Origin: a virus
Reading direction: 5' to 3' (one strand)
DNA: 22,167 bases
Virus record (IMG/VR): IMGVR_UViG_3300031841_000872
Span: 1 to 22,167 of that record
In this document: piece by piece, positions 1 through 7,814 of the stretch
How the letters are laid out: each line of letters starts with the position of its first letter
Numbering within the stretch: the first letter of the stretch is position 1
Made by a program: the position numbers and the translations under genes
Notes under the pieces: model-generated
The model's database searches: none
Told to the model about the DNA's origin: nothing
What the model saw: only the letters and a program-made list of their open reading frames with translations

Positions 1-684
1 AGTTTTACGCTCAGCTGTGTAAAAATTAGTAGCTGAGAACGGTAAGTATACGTCATCAATCGGTACGAACTCAGAAGTCGGTCGATTATACTGAGCATTC
101 CACATATACTTCATATACTGCCCACCACCTAAGGGTAGTTGCGTACTGAGCTGTTCTAACTCTGAGCGGAATTCAATCATCTGCTCAGTTGTCTGCCAGT
201 TCATAAACTCAGTTTTACGCGCAGCTTTTTCTACTTTAGCTTTATCTTGCTCGCCTATCACCTTACTTTTGACAGGTCCCGTAGGAGGAAATATTTCTTT
301 GATAAATCTAGCAGAAAAATCAACGCAAGCTTCCACTAACATAGGATGTACAACTTTATTAGCACCGCTAAACTGAGCACCTCCTGGAGCGTCATCACCT
401 AATCCTGTACGACGCAACCCTTCTTCGTATTGCTTGTCTCTTTTTTGGCGAGCTTCTTTATCACGATTGATTTTAGTTAACAGGTCGTTTATAGCTTTTT
501 TAAGCTTACCTTGGTCAACATCCTCTACAATATTGGCGAAGTGCTCATTACCTTCTTTTACGGTAATAGACTCCATTTTTATCATAGCTCCACCGTCTGC
601 AGTATCTTCAACTTCAAGAGACTCCTCGGGTAGCTCAATCATAGTCATTTCTTCCTTGACTACTTCTATTTCTTCTTCAGCCAT
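1..684 (-). CDS. Phage portal protein, N-terminal part (cut by window edge)
   Basis: The reading frame is open from an ATG at 682-684 to the left edge, giving the first 228 residues. The start of the protein is acidic. From about residue 95 there is a region typical of P22-like portals: GGAQFSGANKVVHP, then FSARFIKEIFPPTGPVKSKV, an Ala/Arg/Lys stretch with FMNWQ, and QLPLGGGQYMKYMW followed by FVPIDDVYLPFSATN. Portals of this kind form the dodecameric ring at the special capsid vertex, through which DNA enters and leaves and where terminase docks. The start codon overlaps the end of the preceding virion gene by 8 nt, which suggests translational coupling. The position downstream of terminase agrees with the call. 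The family call rests on recalled motif resemblance, and the C-terminal two thirds lie outside the window. Confidence 0.8.
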   Translation of the reverse strand, partial: MAEEEIEVVKEEMTMIELPEESLEVEDTADGGAMIKMESITVKEGNEHFANIVEDVDQGKLKKAINDLLTKINRDKEARQKRDKQYEEGLRRTGLGDDAPGGAQFSGANKVVHPMLVEACVDFSARFIKEIFPPTGPVKSKVIGEQDKAKVEKAARKTEFMNWQTTEQMIEFRSELEQLSTQLPLGGGQYMKYMWNAQYNRPTSEFVPIDDVYLPFSATNFYTAERKT

Positions 685-3037
685 TGTTAGCCTCCATTAA
701 TAGTTGTACTGCATTCTTCTTAATTAGATTAGGATTATAAACTGCTCCACCTTTGGCATATCCTGAGTCACTAACTATGGTGTAAGGATCCATTAATTCA
801 AGGAATTCGCTTCTGGTTAAAAACCGAGGTATTTTAATACCGTCAGCTTGACTTCCTGCAAGCATCGATTGAAAGCTATTATCAATTACATAGCCCATAC
901 CATTATCATATTCTTCTGAAAATATATCTTTTAATTTAGCTTGAACATGATCATTGTTTTTCATATCAAATATACCAAAATCTAATATATCTCGATTTCC
1001 TCCCATCATAATGCGGTCTGTAGATATGTCATTTTGATTTTCATTCAAAAAAGTTTTTAATGCGCTACCCAATTTAGTTCTATATTCAGGGTCTTTTGAC
1101 ATGTAGTTTTGATTTTTCTCAGAAAAGAAACTATTACCTATAGGTTTAACTTCTCCGAGAACTAATGAACCTCCATCTACGCTATCGTCAATCGTTAAAT
1201 TCAGCTGTATGTGAGGACGACCTTCACCATCAAGCAACGCATACAGCCTACTACTTCCGGATCCGTAGCTCTCAGCCATTTCAGACCCTTGGGTGCACCA
1301 TCCGCCAGACTTACCTATAATTGTACAAACTTTGCCTCCTGAATCACTCGCCGCATCAGGCATCTGCACCCAGCCGCCACCTTTCTTATCAACAAAACTT
1401 AAATCAAAATCAGGTAGATCTATAACTGTGTCAGTATTGGCAATATTATCCAGTAATTCTTTTTTACCAACCTTGTCAGCTTCTTTCATTCTCCAGTCAT
1501 TAATCTTACTTATTTTTTCTACCATCTGCCGCATGGATATTTTCTTCAAATCTTTAGGCGATATCTGTAGCTGCCTTGGTAAAGTGGTGTTGGGATCCAT
1601 AGCGTTTTGAATTTCATCTATCATATGTTGAAAATTTAAATTATTAGTTAATGCGTATTCATCTACATCTCTTATAACTGTTTCAGGAGGAACTTTACTC
1701 AACCATGGGTTTTCTTCTACCAACTTTATGATTTGTTTACCCATCGCAGATTCACGCATTGGAGTACCGTCTCCTAAGCTAATGAAATCATCATCCATAA
1801 ACATATTATAACGATTTAAATACGTGCCCGCAGTTTGAGTATTTTCACTGATAGCATCGTCAGCTAGCTTTTCATAGTCTCCTGGTCCTAATGTAAATCC
1901 TTCATCTGCGGCAAGCCTGACACTATCATTCTTTGAACCCATTTCATTTAATATGAATTTACGAAGCTTAGTGTTCATCCAGTTGTCTAATGCTTCTGCA
2001 CCTTCAGTTCCTACCACATTGCTGAATACAGGAGATCTTAAGTTGGCAAGTGCCTCATCTACTGGAGCAGTGTCTAATATCTGGTCTCCTGGTTCTCGCA
2101 CCGCTTGTACTATCATACCTTGGTCGAGATACTTCTGCCTTAGCGCATCATAAGCTGAATCATCAGGAACTTGAGACGCTGCTTTATTTAAAGCTCTTTT
2201 GTTTATAGCATTAATTGCAAGTTCTGAGCCTTTCTGTAACCCAGTTCCTAGCGTGCCTCCTATAACTGCCCCAGTTCCAGCACCTTTTAATCTGCTTCCT
2301 TCTTCTGCCATACCTGCGCCAGCGATGGCTCCTTCGGTTGCTCCTACAACACCAGCTGTTCCTAGAGGTCCTAGTCTTCGCGCTCCTATGCTAGCGAGTC
2401 GGGCAAGATTACCGCTCGCTGCAGCTGTTGAAGCACCGCCAGTAAAAGGAGTCGCCACCAACGCTGCTGCGGTGGGTATCAATCCTCCTACTATTTCTCC
2501 TGCAAGTGAAGCGTAAGGACTGTCTTCGGAGTAAGCTTTGTTACCTGCTCTTATTTCTGCTACTGCTTCTTCGTAAGTACCCTCGCCTAATTTAGATCTA
2601 ACCCATGCTTCAGCTTCGTCGCCCCAGCCTAATAATAAACCTTGACCTATAACATTACGAGCTAGGTCTACGGGTCCTCCGGTTTCAACCGCTCCACCCT
2701 CGGCTGCTTTCCATTTCACCTTGTCTGCCCAATAAGCTGCAGACGACTTACCTTTAGCGATATTTTTCGCGTGGCGGTCTTTAAAAGCTTTTCGCTGTTT
2801 AGGGTTCTGGTTGGTCTTCGCTCCTTGCTCTCCGAACCTGATCATTTTATCTTTGCCATCCACTTTTGTCTTTACGACATGGGAGCTTGTAGGATGGCTA
2901 GGTGTTCTACGCGGTGTGTCTAGTTCCAAAGAATCTTTTAATGATTGACCACCCTTAGAAAAACCTTTTACTATTCTATGTAAATCTAAATCTATTTCAC
3001 CCGTAATGGGGTTTATCACCATATCTTCTTTTGCCAT
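677..3037 (-). CDS. Large polyvalent/internal virion protein with PcfJ-like domain
   Basis: This 786-residue protein has several modules. Residues 66-110 (IRFGEQGAKTNQNP, then RKAFKDRHA, then AAYWADKVKW) resemble the RFGD...NPxRRKxFRxRH...YW motif common in phage proteins (DUF6321-like), but without the usual Cys. Residues 130-270 begin with GLLLGWGDEAEAWVRS and continue into an Ala/Gly-rich stretch (SPYASLAGEIVGG, repeated GAxxGAxxG). That matches a module I know from phage polyvalent and DNA-ejection proteins, and it could interact with membranes. Residues 500-690 hold GGWCTQGSEMAESYGSG, RLYALLDGEGRPHIQL and EVKPIGNS, like the HCVG-Y...YSLRD-x-G-x-PHV...IKGxGN domain of PcfJ-like and polyvalent proteins. 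It lies between the portal and terminase, so I infer a virion protein injected with the DNA. The start has a GGGGAG site. The exact role is unknown. Confidence 0.6.
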   Translation of the reverse strand: MAKEDMVINPITGEIDLDLHRIVKGFSKGGQSLKDSLELDTPRRTPSHPTSSHVVKTKVDGKDKMIRFGEQGAKTNQNPKQRKAFKDRHAKNIAKGKSSAAYWADKVKWKAAEGGAVETGGPVDLARNVIGQGLLLGWGDEAEAWVRSKLGEGTYEEAVAEIRAGNKAYSEDSPYASLAGEIVGGLIPTAAALVATPFTGGASTAAASGNLARLASIGARRLGPLGTAGVVGATEGAIAGAGMAEEGSRLKGAGTGAVIGGTLGTGLQKGSELAINAINKRALNKAASQVPDDSAYDALRQKYLDQGMIVQAVREPGDQILDTAPVDEALANLRSPVFSNVVGTEGAEALDNWMNTKLRKFILNEMGSKNDSVRLAADEGFTLGPGDYEKLADDAISENTQTAGTYLNRYNMFMDDDFISLGDGTPMRESAMGKQIIKLVEENPWLSKVPPETVIRDVDEYALTNNLNFQHMIDEIQNAMDPNTTLPRQLQISPKDLKKISMRQMVEKISKINDWRMKEADKVGKKELLDNIANTDTVIDLPDFDLSFVDKKGGGWVQMPDAASDSGGKVCTIIGKSGGWCTQGSEMAESYGSGSSRLYALLDGEGRPHIQLNLTIDDSVDGGSLVLGEVKPIGNSFFSEKNQNYMSKDPEYRTKLGSALKTFLNENQNDISTDRIMMGGNRDILDFGIFDMKNNDHVQAKLKDIFSEEYDNGMGYVIDNSFQSMLAGSQADGIKIPRFLTRSEFLELMDPYTIVSDSGYAKGGAVYNPNLIKKNAVQLLMEANNG

Positions 3038-3038
3038 A

Positions 3039-3278
3039 TTAGCTCCCCTTGCTCAAGACGCGGTCTAACTTGTCTTCAACTCGATGTAGTGCATCTAATA
3101 CGCTTTTCATATCGTCGCGCATTTCTTTGCGGGTTACGTAATCTTCTCGCGTGCGATTTAATAGTATGTCTATTCTTTTTAATTCACTCATCATTGAGCG
3201 GAATGTCCATAGTGCTGGCGCTATGATTAAAGTGAGTATGACATTCCAAATTAACATGGAACTAAGTTCTGTTTCCAT
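3039..3278 (-). CDS. Small membrane protein with coiled-coil tail
   Basis: This 79-residue protein has one hydrophobic segment near the N-terminus (residues 8-25, MLIWNVILTLIIAPALW). A charged helix follows (about 29-75), with heptad-like Leu/Val spacing ending in LHRVEDKLDRVLSKG, so an N-terminal anchor with a cytoplasmic coiled coil is likely. Similar short proteins containing YVTRKEMRDD and a DALxRVEDKLDR-like end are common between terminase and structural genes of tailed phages, and some are annotated as holin- or spanin-like. The sequence does not settle this: one membrane span fits several roles. The start is supported by AAAGGAA 8 nt upstream. The gene begins 11 nt after the large terminase stop and ends 1 nt before the next gene, so it belongs to the packaging transcript. 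Confidence 0.65.
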   Translation of the reverse strand: METELSSMLIWNVILTLIIAPALWTFRSMMSELKRIDILLNRTREDYVTRKEMRDDMKSVLDALHRVEDKLDRVLSKGS

Positions 3279-3289
3279 TGTACATTCCT

Positions 3290-4879
3290 TTATACCGCAT
3301 AAGGGTTTACATTTTCTACCAGCCTGAGCTGAGGTTCGTCCATGTCGCGAGCCTGAGGTAGATCAAAGAAACCGTCATTTTTTAAATAAATTATAGCTTG
3401 TGTGAATGTGTCTACGTAATCGTCATGTGCGCCCACTGGGAATTTAGAGAGCTCTTTTAAGAATGGCTGCGCCCATGAAACAGCGTGCCCTGGAGTTTTC
3501 TTAGACTCTGGTATCCACACCAAACCTAATTCAAGAGTAGGAGCTGCTTGATGAGCACGACTTACCTTGTCGGCATTTCCTGGGTTATACGGTATGGCGG
3601 GAACCTTAGCAAGACGTAAGTCTTGCAAAAGAGATTGGCCACTCGCCTTCGCCTCGACGAGAATCCGGTCGGGACGTTTCTTCCTGCTGAACGGAGAGTC
3701 CTTACTCATACCGCCATACTCAGTCCCCCACTGTTTTATCGCTTTCGCTCTAAGGTCAGGGTATGCTAAGTGTTCATCCCATGCATCTATTAACATGACA
3801 TGGCGTGCTCCTTCATGAGTGAACACTGCCCACACTGTACATGCAGTAGGGTCACCTGTTGACTTTTCTGTAAACGCACAGTCATAACTCTGCAAGATGT
3901 ACTCGAACGGTGGCAGACCTGTGTTGTGTGGCCAAAGTTCAAAATACTGAGTCTTTAATATTCCACCCTCCGACGGAGTGGGCTCCTGTTGTAACTGACC
4001 AGCTGAACCGTAAGCACCCAGTAATTTTTTCAAATCAGCTATTTCATCTTCTCCGAATCTATCGGGACATATGAGTTCGCCTTTTTTCTGTCTTGGATCA
4101 TATGGACCCACACTAGTTTTTCTCCTAACACCATCCCATTCTGCGGGTATCATTAGGTGCTCCCACCCTCCAATGTCCTCTAGTATATGGCCACTTATGT
4201 CTCTCTCGTGCAAACGCTGCATAATAGTGACCATCACATCAGCCTTGGGATCATTCAAACGAGTAGACCAAACAACGTCAAACCATTCAAGAGCTGATTC
4301 ACGGATAGCATCTGATTGAGCTTCCTGTGCAGAATGTGGGTCGTCAAGTAATAACCTTGAACCACCCTCACCTGTCGCAGTACCGCCTACCGATGTTGCT
4401 AGGCGATATCCTGTTTTATCATTCTCATATCTCTGTTTAGCGTTTTGGTCTCCGGCAAGCCTAAACATGTGACCCCACCTATCCTGATACCAAGGGGACT
4501 GTATCAGTCGTCTGGCTTTTAGGTTGTCACGAATGCTTAGGTTGCCGGAGTAACTGGCGCACAAAAACTTTTGAGCTGGATCTGTTAGCCATTCCCACAT
4601 AGGCCACATGACGGAAACGATCGTAGATTTGGAATGGCGTGGTGGTATGTTGATTAGCAGCTTCCTCAGATCCCCTTCAGAACACGCTTCAAGGTGCTCA
4701 CAGATTTGCTCTATGTGCCAGCCACCAATGAAGGGCACTCCAGGCTCTACGACGTGCCAGGACTGCCTAACGAACTCGTAGAGAGACGCCGCAGCATTGC
4801 GTCTTTCTTTCTCCTCCTTCAAGAGGTCCAGCATGACAGCTGGGGAAGTAGTGGAAGCAGAGGCAGACATCTGATTCAT
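3290..4879 (-). CDS. terL: Terminase large subunit (ATPase and nuclease)
   Basis: This 529-residue packaging motor cuts concatemeric DNA and pumps it into the prohead. The N-terminal ATPase domain has a Walker A variant IPPRHSKS at 78-85 and a Walker B SRLLLDD ending at D179/D180. FLCASYSGNLSIRDN lies between them, as in other phage terminases. The C-terminal RNase H-fold nuclease shows the acidic triad expected of the family: D333 in QSYDCAF, E409 in ILVEAKASG, and D486/D487 in GAHDDYVDT. Length and motif order are normal for the Terminase_6-type family. The start overlaps the small subunit stop as ATGA, so the two are translationally coupled. No frameshift or missing catalytic residue is visible. 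A later Met4 start is possible but would not alter a domain. Confidence 0.95.
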   Translation of the reverse strand: MNQMSASASTTSPAVMLDLLKEEKERRNAAASLYEFVRQSWHVVEPGVPFIGGWHIEQICEHLEACSEGDLRKLLINIPPRHSKSTIVSVMWPMWEWLTDPAQKFLCASYSGNLSIRDNLKARRLIQSPWYQDRWGHMFRLAGDQNAKQRYENDKTGYRLATSVGGTATGEGGSRLLLDDPHSAQEAQSDAIRESALEWFDVVWSTRLNDPKADVMVTIMQRLHERDISGHILEDIGGWEHLMIPAEWDGVRRKTSVGPYDPRQKKGELICPDRFGEDEIADLKKLLGAYGSAGQLQQEPTPSEGGILKTQYFELWPHNTGLPPFEYILQSYDCAFTEKSTGDPTACTVWAVFTHEGARHVMLIDAWDEHLAYPDLRAKAIKQWGTEYGGMSKDSPFSRKKRPDRILVEAKASGQSLLQDLRLAKVPAIPYNPGNADKVSRAHQAAPTLELGLVWIPESKKTPGHAVSWAQPFLKELSKFPVGAHDDYVDTFTQAIIYLKNDGFFDLPQARDMDEPQLRLVENVNPYAV

Positions 4880-5469
4880 TGAGAGTCCTCAATCTTCTTC
4901 ATCATTTTAGTCATGCTCTCAATTTCATCGTCGCTCAGGGATTTCAAGTCTACTGCCGCTAACTGTATCGGACCTCCGTCCTGCCCTGTGTGCTCAGTGT
5001 GCAGCTTGTCCCCGTACACCTTGGGCAGCATCTTACTAAGCATCCACTTGCGGCTATCAATGCGCAGTCGGTTACGCTGAATGGCTTCACTTGACAGCGG
5101 AACCTTTACTCGCCTTTGCAGCCTCATCCCGTCTCCGTCAACGACAGGGACGCCAGCTTCGTCAACTACATCCTCTTCAACTATTGTGTAGTTTTCATCA
5201 CTGATTGAAAGTATTTCATCAGCTATCATTCTGTATCCAGCTTCACGCGCGAGCGCGTACTGCTCGGCTAAGGCTGGCTCAGTGGAAATCCAGTCCAGAA
5301 TCTGACTAGAAGTCGGAGCCTCGGGAACCATGCCACAAGCAGCAGTCAGACTCATACCGTCTTGAAGTAGAGGGAGAAGAGCACTCATGACAGCTTGACG
5401 GTCATGCTTCCTAGCTCCAGGACGTATCTTAACGACCTTAGGTTCTTTCTTCTTATCGTCTTCAGACAT
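4876..5469 (-). CDS. terS: Terminase small subunit
   Basis: This 197-residue protein is expected to recognise the packaging site and recruit the large subunit. The first third (DRQAVMSALLPLLQDGMSLTAAC and then ILDWISTEPALAEQYALAREAG) looks like a helix-turn-helix DNA-binding region. The middle has RNRLRIDSRKWMLSKMLPKVYGDK, typical of the phage family 'terminase small subunit-like' (RIDxRKWxxSKxxPKxYGDK). The acidic C-terminal tail (LSDDEIESMTKMMKK) would contact the large subunit or portal. An upstream in-frame ATG exists at 5517, but the ATG at 5469 has a GGGGAG site about 9 nt upstream and gives the usual N-terminus, so I chose it. Promoter P2 lies directly upstream, which makes this the first gene of the packaging transcript. 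Confidence 0.88.
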   Translation of the reverse strand: MSEDDKKKEPKVVKIRPGARKHDRQAVMSALLPLLQDGMSLTAACGMVPEAPTSSQILDWISTEPALAEQYALAREAGYRMIADEILSISDENYTIVEEDVVDEAGVPVVDGDGMRLQRRVKVPLSSEAIQRNRLRIDSRKWMLSKMLPKVYGDKLHTEHTGQDGGPIQLAAVDLKSLSDDEIESMTKMMKKIEDSQ

Positions 5470-5500
5470 TAAAGACTCCCCTACTTCTAGTTTGCAACTC

Positions 5501-5530
5501 ACTATACTTCCATTCATTCAAAAAGTAAAC
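5501..5530 (-). promoter_or_regulatory. Putative sigma70-like promoter P2 (packaging genes)
   Basis: On the minus strand the -35 TTTACT and the -10 TATAGT are 17 nt apart, and the -10 lies about 32 nt before the small terminase ATG. The 30-bp block is identical at 25 of 30 positions to promoter P1 at 22109-22138, including TTTACTTTTTGAAT, so conservation extends well beyond the two boxes. The likely start of transcription is near 5493. Host RNA polymerase use is inferred from the box pattern. Confidence 0.72.
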
Positions 5531-5539
5531 AGGAAAGTA

Positions 5540-5578
5540 ATCGTTCGTTCTATTAGAGAGTGCAACCGAACGAACGAT
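5540..5578. repeat. Inverted repeat IR1, 11-bp arms, 17-nt spacer
   Basis: The perfect arms are ATCGTTCGTTC (5540-5550) and GAACGAACGAT (5568-5578). The total span of 39 bp equals that of IR2 at 5645-5683, and the shared core is ATCGTTCG. It lies just upstream of promoter P2 and downstream of the primase gene. It could be an operator, part of a replication origin, or a hairpin in the primase transcript. The long spacer and matching geometry favour a protein-binding site with two half-sites. Confidence 0.75.
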
Positions 5579-5603
5579 CAACCTGAGAACCGTCTGACCG
5601 ACT

Positions 5604-5635
5604 ACGGAGAGAGGCAGAAATGCCCTCTCCTCCGT
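5604..5635. other. Strong stem-loop with GAAA tetraloop
   Basis: On the plus strand ACGGAGAGAGGCA (5604-5616) pairs with TGCCCTCTCCTCCGT (5621-5635) across a GAAA loop. That gives 13 base pairs with two single-C bulges on the 3' arm. Neither strand has a T-run after it, so it is not a textbook intrinsic terminator. It sits between IR1 and IR2. Candidate roles are RNA processing or 3'-end protection of the primase transcript, or an origin structure. Confidence 0.6.
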
Positions 5636-5644
5636 CCCTCGAGC

Positions 5645-5683
5645 GGTAATCGTTCGGTCGGCACGATGGTTTGAACGATTACC
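5645..5683. repeat. Inverted repeat IR2, 11-bp arms, 17-nt spacer
   Basis: The perfect arms are GGTAATCGTTC (5645-5655) and GAACGATTACC (5673-5683), with the same arm length and spacer as IR1. An additional half-site, CGAACGAT, follows at 5684-5691. The gap therefore holds five copies of the ATCGTTCG box: 5540-5547, 5571-5578, 5649-5656, 5672-5679 (7 of 8 bases) and 5684-5691. Confidence 0.75.
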
Positions 5684-5699
5684 CGAACGATCAATCACT

Positions 5700-7814
5700 T
5701 TACACCGCATATTTACCTCTTTCAACTGACTCTTCCACACCCAAATCAACCTGTAAATAGTGGTTAGCTCTACCGACAGGTTTATCAAGCATCACCTTCT
5801 CAATCCTACCTGAGCTGATCAGGTTATCAATGGCTCGTTCCTTACGTTCTTGACTAGCTTTAACCCCACCATCAGCCATGCTCTTACGCTCGTAGTAGCT
5901 ACGACTCTTACCAGGATCACACTTGATGAGAGTGACGAGGTCATCGCAGATGCGCTCCCACTGTTCCGACTCTTTAGCGTCTTTAATCTCTTCTTTAAGT
6001 TGTGCACGTTCGCCAGCTTGGAGCACCCGAGCAACCGAGTGCATGAACCAGATGTCTGCATCGTACCCTAAGACGTTTTTGTGTTCTTCTTTATTCGTGA
6101 CCACATCGAACGTAAGCTCTGGAAAGGTCGTAGGAAAACGAACCTTAGTAGCCTTAAGAATGCGAGGCGCATGAGCGTCCTCCCCGTCTTTAAATACTGT
6201 ATAAACCCCATGGGCGTCTCCCGTCCAAGCAGACGCTCCTCTAGGAGAGAGATAGTCAGACTCACCCGATCCCAGAACTTTTGCGGTGTGGCTGACGATG
6301 ATAACCGGAAAACCCAAGAAAGACTGTTTGATATGAGCCATAGCACGTCCGACTTGAGCATTATCATTTTCGTTTTCAAGATCAAATACTGCGTTTGCAG
6401 TGTCAAACACAACGAGTGGTAGAGCGTTATAAGTTTCGCCATTAGCTTTTTCATTAGGTACCGTCCATTTTTTATACTGTTCCGCTACTTGCGCAACTAT
6501 TTTAGGGTCTAACCTCTGCGCTTGAATAACCTTAACCCTCTGCTCGAAGTCTTCAGGTCGCATACCAGTCATGCCCCAATTACACAGAGAGTATATCACC
6601 CTCTGCACTTGTACTACAGATTCAGTTATAATTATTACATTACGCCTGACGAGCGGTCTCAGTTCAAACTCAACAGGGCAAAGATGAGCAGTAGCCAAAG
6701 CCATAGGTATTATTAAAGTAGTCTTACCTACTCCTGGAGCACCAGCTACCACATTAACACCCGTAGACATGAAGTCATCAAAGATATACTCAAAGACTGT
6801 AACCTCATGCGCACCAGAATGCGACGAGGCTTCTAAAGCTAACGGATGATCCCCTTCAAGTATTACCTCAGCTTCCTTGCTGTACTTTCCTACCCAGCCA
6901 TTATCAATAGCCATCTTGAATATGCTGCGGTAAGTGATTGAATGAGGATTGTCAATGTCTCGCTCCCACTTCCTACGCTGGTTAGCCGCATCAAATTTGT
7001 CAGAACTTGAACTCCACTCAGTCCAGACCTTATAACCGTTCTCTCCGTATGGCTTCAATGCTGTACCGACGTTAACCCAAGTCGTATAATCATCAGCATC
7101 AACATACTTGAGAGCATCACGCAAGTCATCAAACGTTTGAGCAGTGGCAATGGGTGTGCCGTTTTCCTCAGTCAGAGAGTAAGTAGCAGGAGCTCTCGCT
7201 TTACTTTTAATCAAGTCAGGTAGTTGGGAAGGCTTAACAGGGTTAGACTTACTCAGGGGAGAGCTACCTACCTTCCATTTATAATCACCGCTCACACCCA
7301 GAGTAGGTGCAACGCATATATAACCATGATGCTTGAGGTCTAAGCCTTTATCAAGAGTTCCAGGGTAAGACATGTCACTGTCAGCTTTAAATAGACGGTG
7401 CTCTCCACCTCCTTGAGTCTTAGCTACACATTCGGAGTGTAAAACACCGTGCTCAGCCTCTAAACGTGCGAGAGACTCCTGTCCGTCATTCTGAGGGTCA
7501 ATGTCAAGCGCAATAAGACCTGAGTGTGCAAGGCTAACACCAATCCCTGCGTTGGGATCAGTAGACCACCAATCTTTTATGGTCTCCTCATTTATAGTGG
7601 CGTCATGATGACCATGCGGTGTCAATGTAGATTGAGGATGCTTTCCTGGCTTGTGACCTGATTCATTGTTAGGTCTACCGCAACGACAATCACCATTATT
7701 ATCAACAGACCAGACAGGTAGCACATACCACCCGAGTTTAGCATAAGCCAGAGCGAAATCTAAGGTGCTTGGCTCATCTTCAACAGCCCATATGTGCTTA
7801 GGAGTCTTTGCCAT
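5700..7814 (-). CDS. Bifunctional primase-polymerase / RepA-like helicase
   Basis: This 704-residue replication protein is a fusion. Residues 15-205 are a Prim-Pol (archaeo-eukaryotic primase fold) domain with CRCG...GKHP (43-60), the metal-binding DID at 104-106 (LIALDIDPQ) and GGGEHRLF at 135-142. Residues 225-310 (DDLRDALKYVDADDYTTWV, then RRKWERDIDNPHSITYRSIF) look like a PriCT-type primase C-terminal domain. Residues 335-600 are a RecA-fold, RepA-like ATPase with Walker A AGAPGVGKTT (357-366) and a Walker B ending LPLVVFDT (D471). It should prime and unwind at the phage fork, working with the family B polymerase and SF2 helicase. It starts right after the helicase stop with GGGGAG upstream. 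No zinc ribbon of the DnaG type is present, so priming is of the Prim-Pol type. Confidence 0.88.
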   Translation of the reverse strand: MAKTPKHIWAVEDEPSTLDFALAYAKLGWYVLPVWSVDNNGDCRCGRPNNESGHKPGKHPQSTLTPHGHHDATINEETIKDWWSTDPNAGIGVSLAHSGLIALDIDPQNDGQESLARLEAEHGVLHSECVAKTQGGGEHRLFKADSDMSYPGTLDKGLDLKHHGYICVAPTLGVSGDYKWKVGSSPLSKSNPVKPSQLPDLIKSKARAPATYSLTEENGTPIATAQTFDDLRDALKYVDADDYTTWVNVGTALKPYGENGYKVWTEWSSSSDKFDAANQRRKWERDIDNPHSITYRSIFKMAIDNGWVGKYSKEAEVILEGDHPLALEASSHSGAHEVTVFEYIFDDFMSTGVNVVAGAPGVGKTTLIIPMALATAHLCPVEFELRPLVRRNVIIITESVVQVQRVIYSLCNWGMTGMRPEDFEQRVKVIQAQRLDPKIVAQVAEQYKKWTVPNEKANGETYNALPLVVFDTANAVFDLENENDNAQVGRAMAHIKQSFLGFPVIIVSHTAKVLGSGESDYLSPRGASAWTGDAHGVYTVFKDGEDAHAPRILKATKVRFPTTFPELTFDVVTNKEEHKNVLGYDADIWFMHSVARVLQAGERAQLKEEIKDAKESEQWERICDDLVTLIKCDPGKSRSYYERKSMADGGVKASQERKERAIDNLISSGRIEKVMLDKPVGRANHYLQVDLGVEESVERGKYAV

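Noticed and set aside
2199-2516. Long plus-strand reading frame opposite the virion protein gene
   Set aside because: It is Pro/Ala/Ser-rich, antisense to the Gly/Ala-rich segment of a clear minus-strand gene, has no ribosome-binding site, and no other gene uses the plus strand.
5492-5674. Plus-strand frame of 60 codons across the repeat-rich gap
   Set aside because: It crosses the inverted repeats and hairpin, lacks a ribosome-binding site and would be the only plus-strand gene. The repeats explain the low stop frequency.
6068-6454. Overlapping frames on both strands inside the primase-helicase gene
   Set aside because: They lie fully within a well-supported gene with continuous ATPase motifs, and their translations show no family features.
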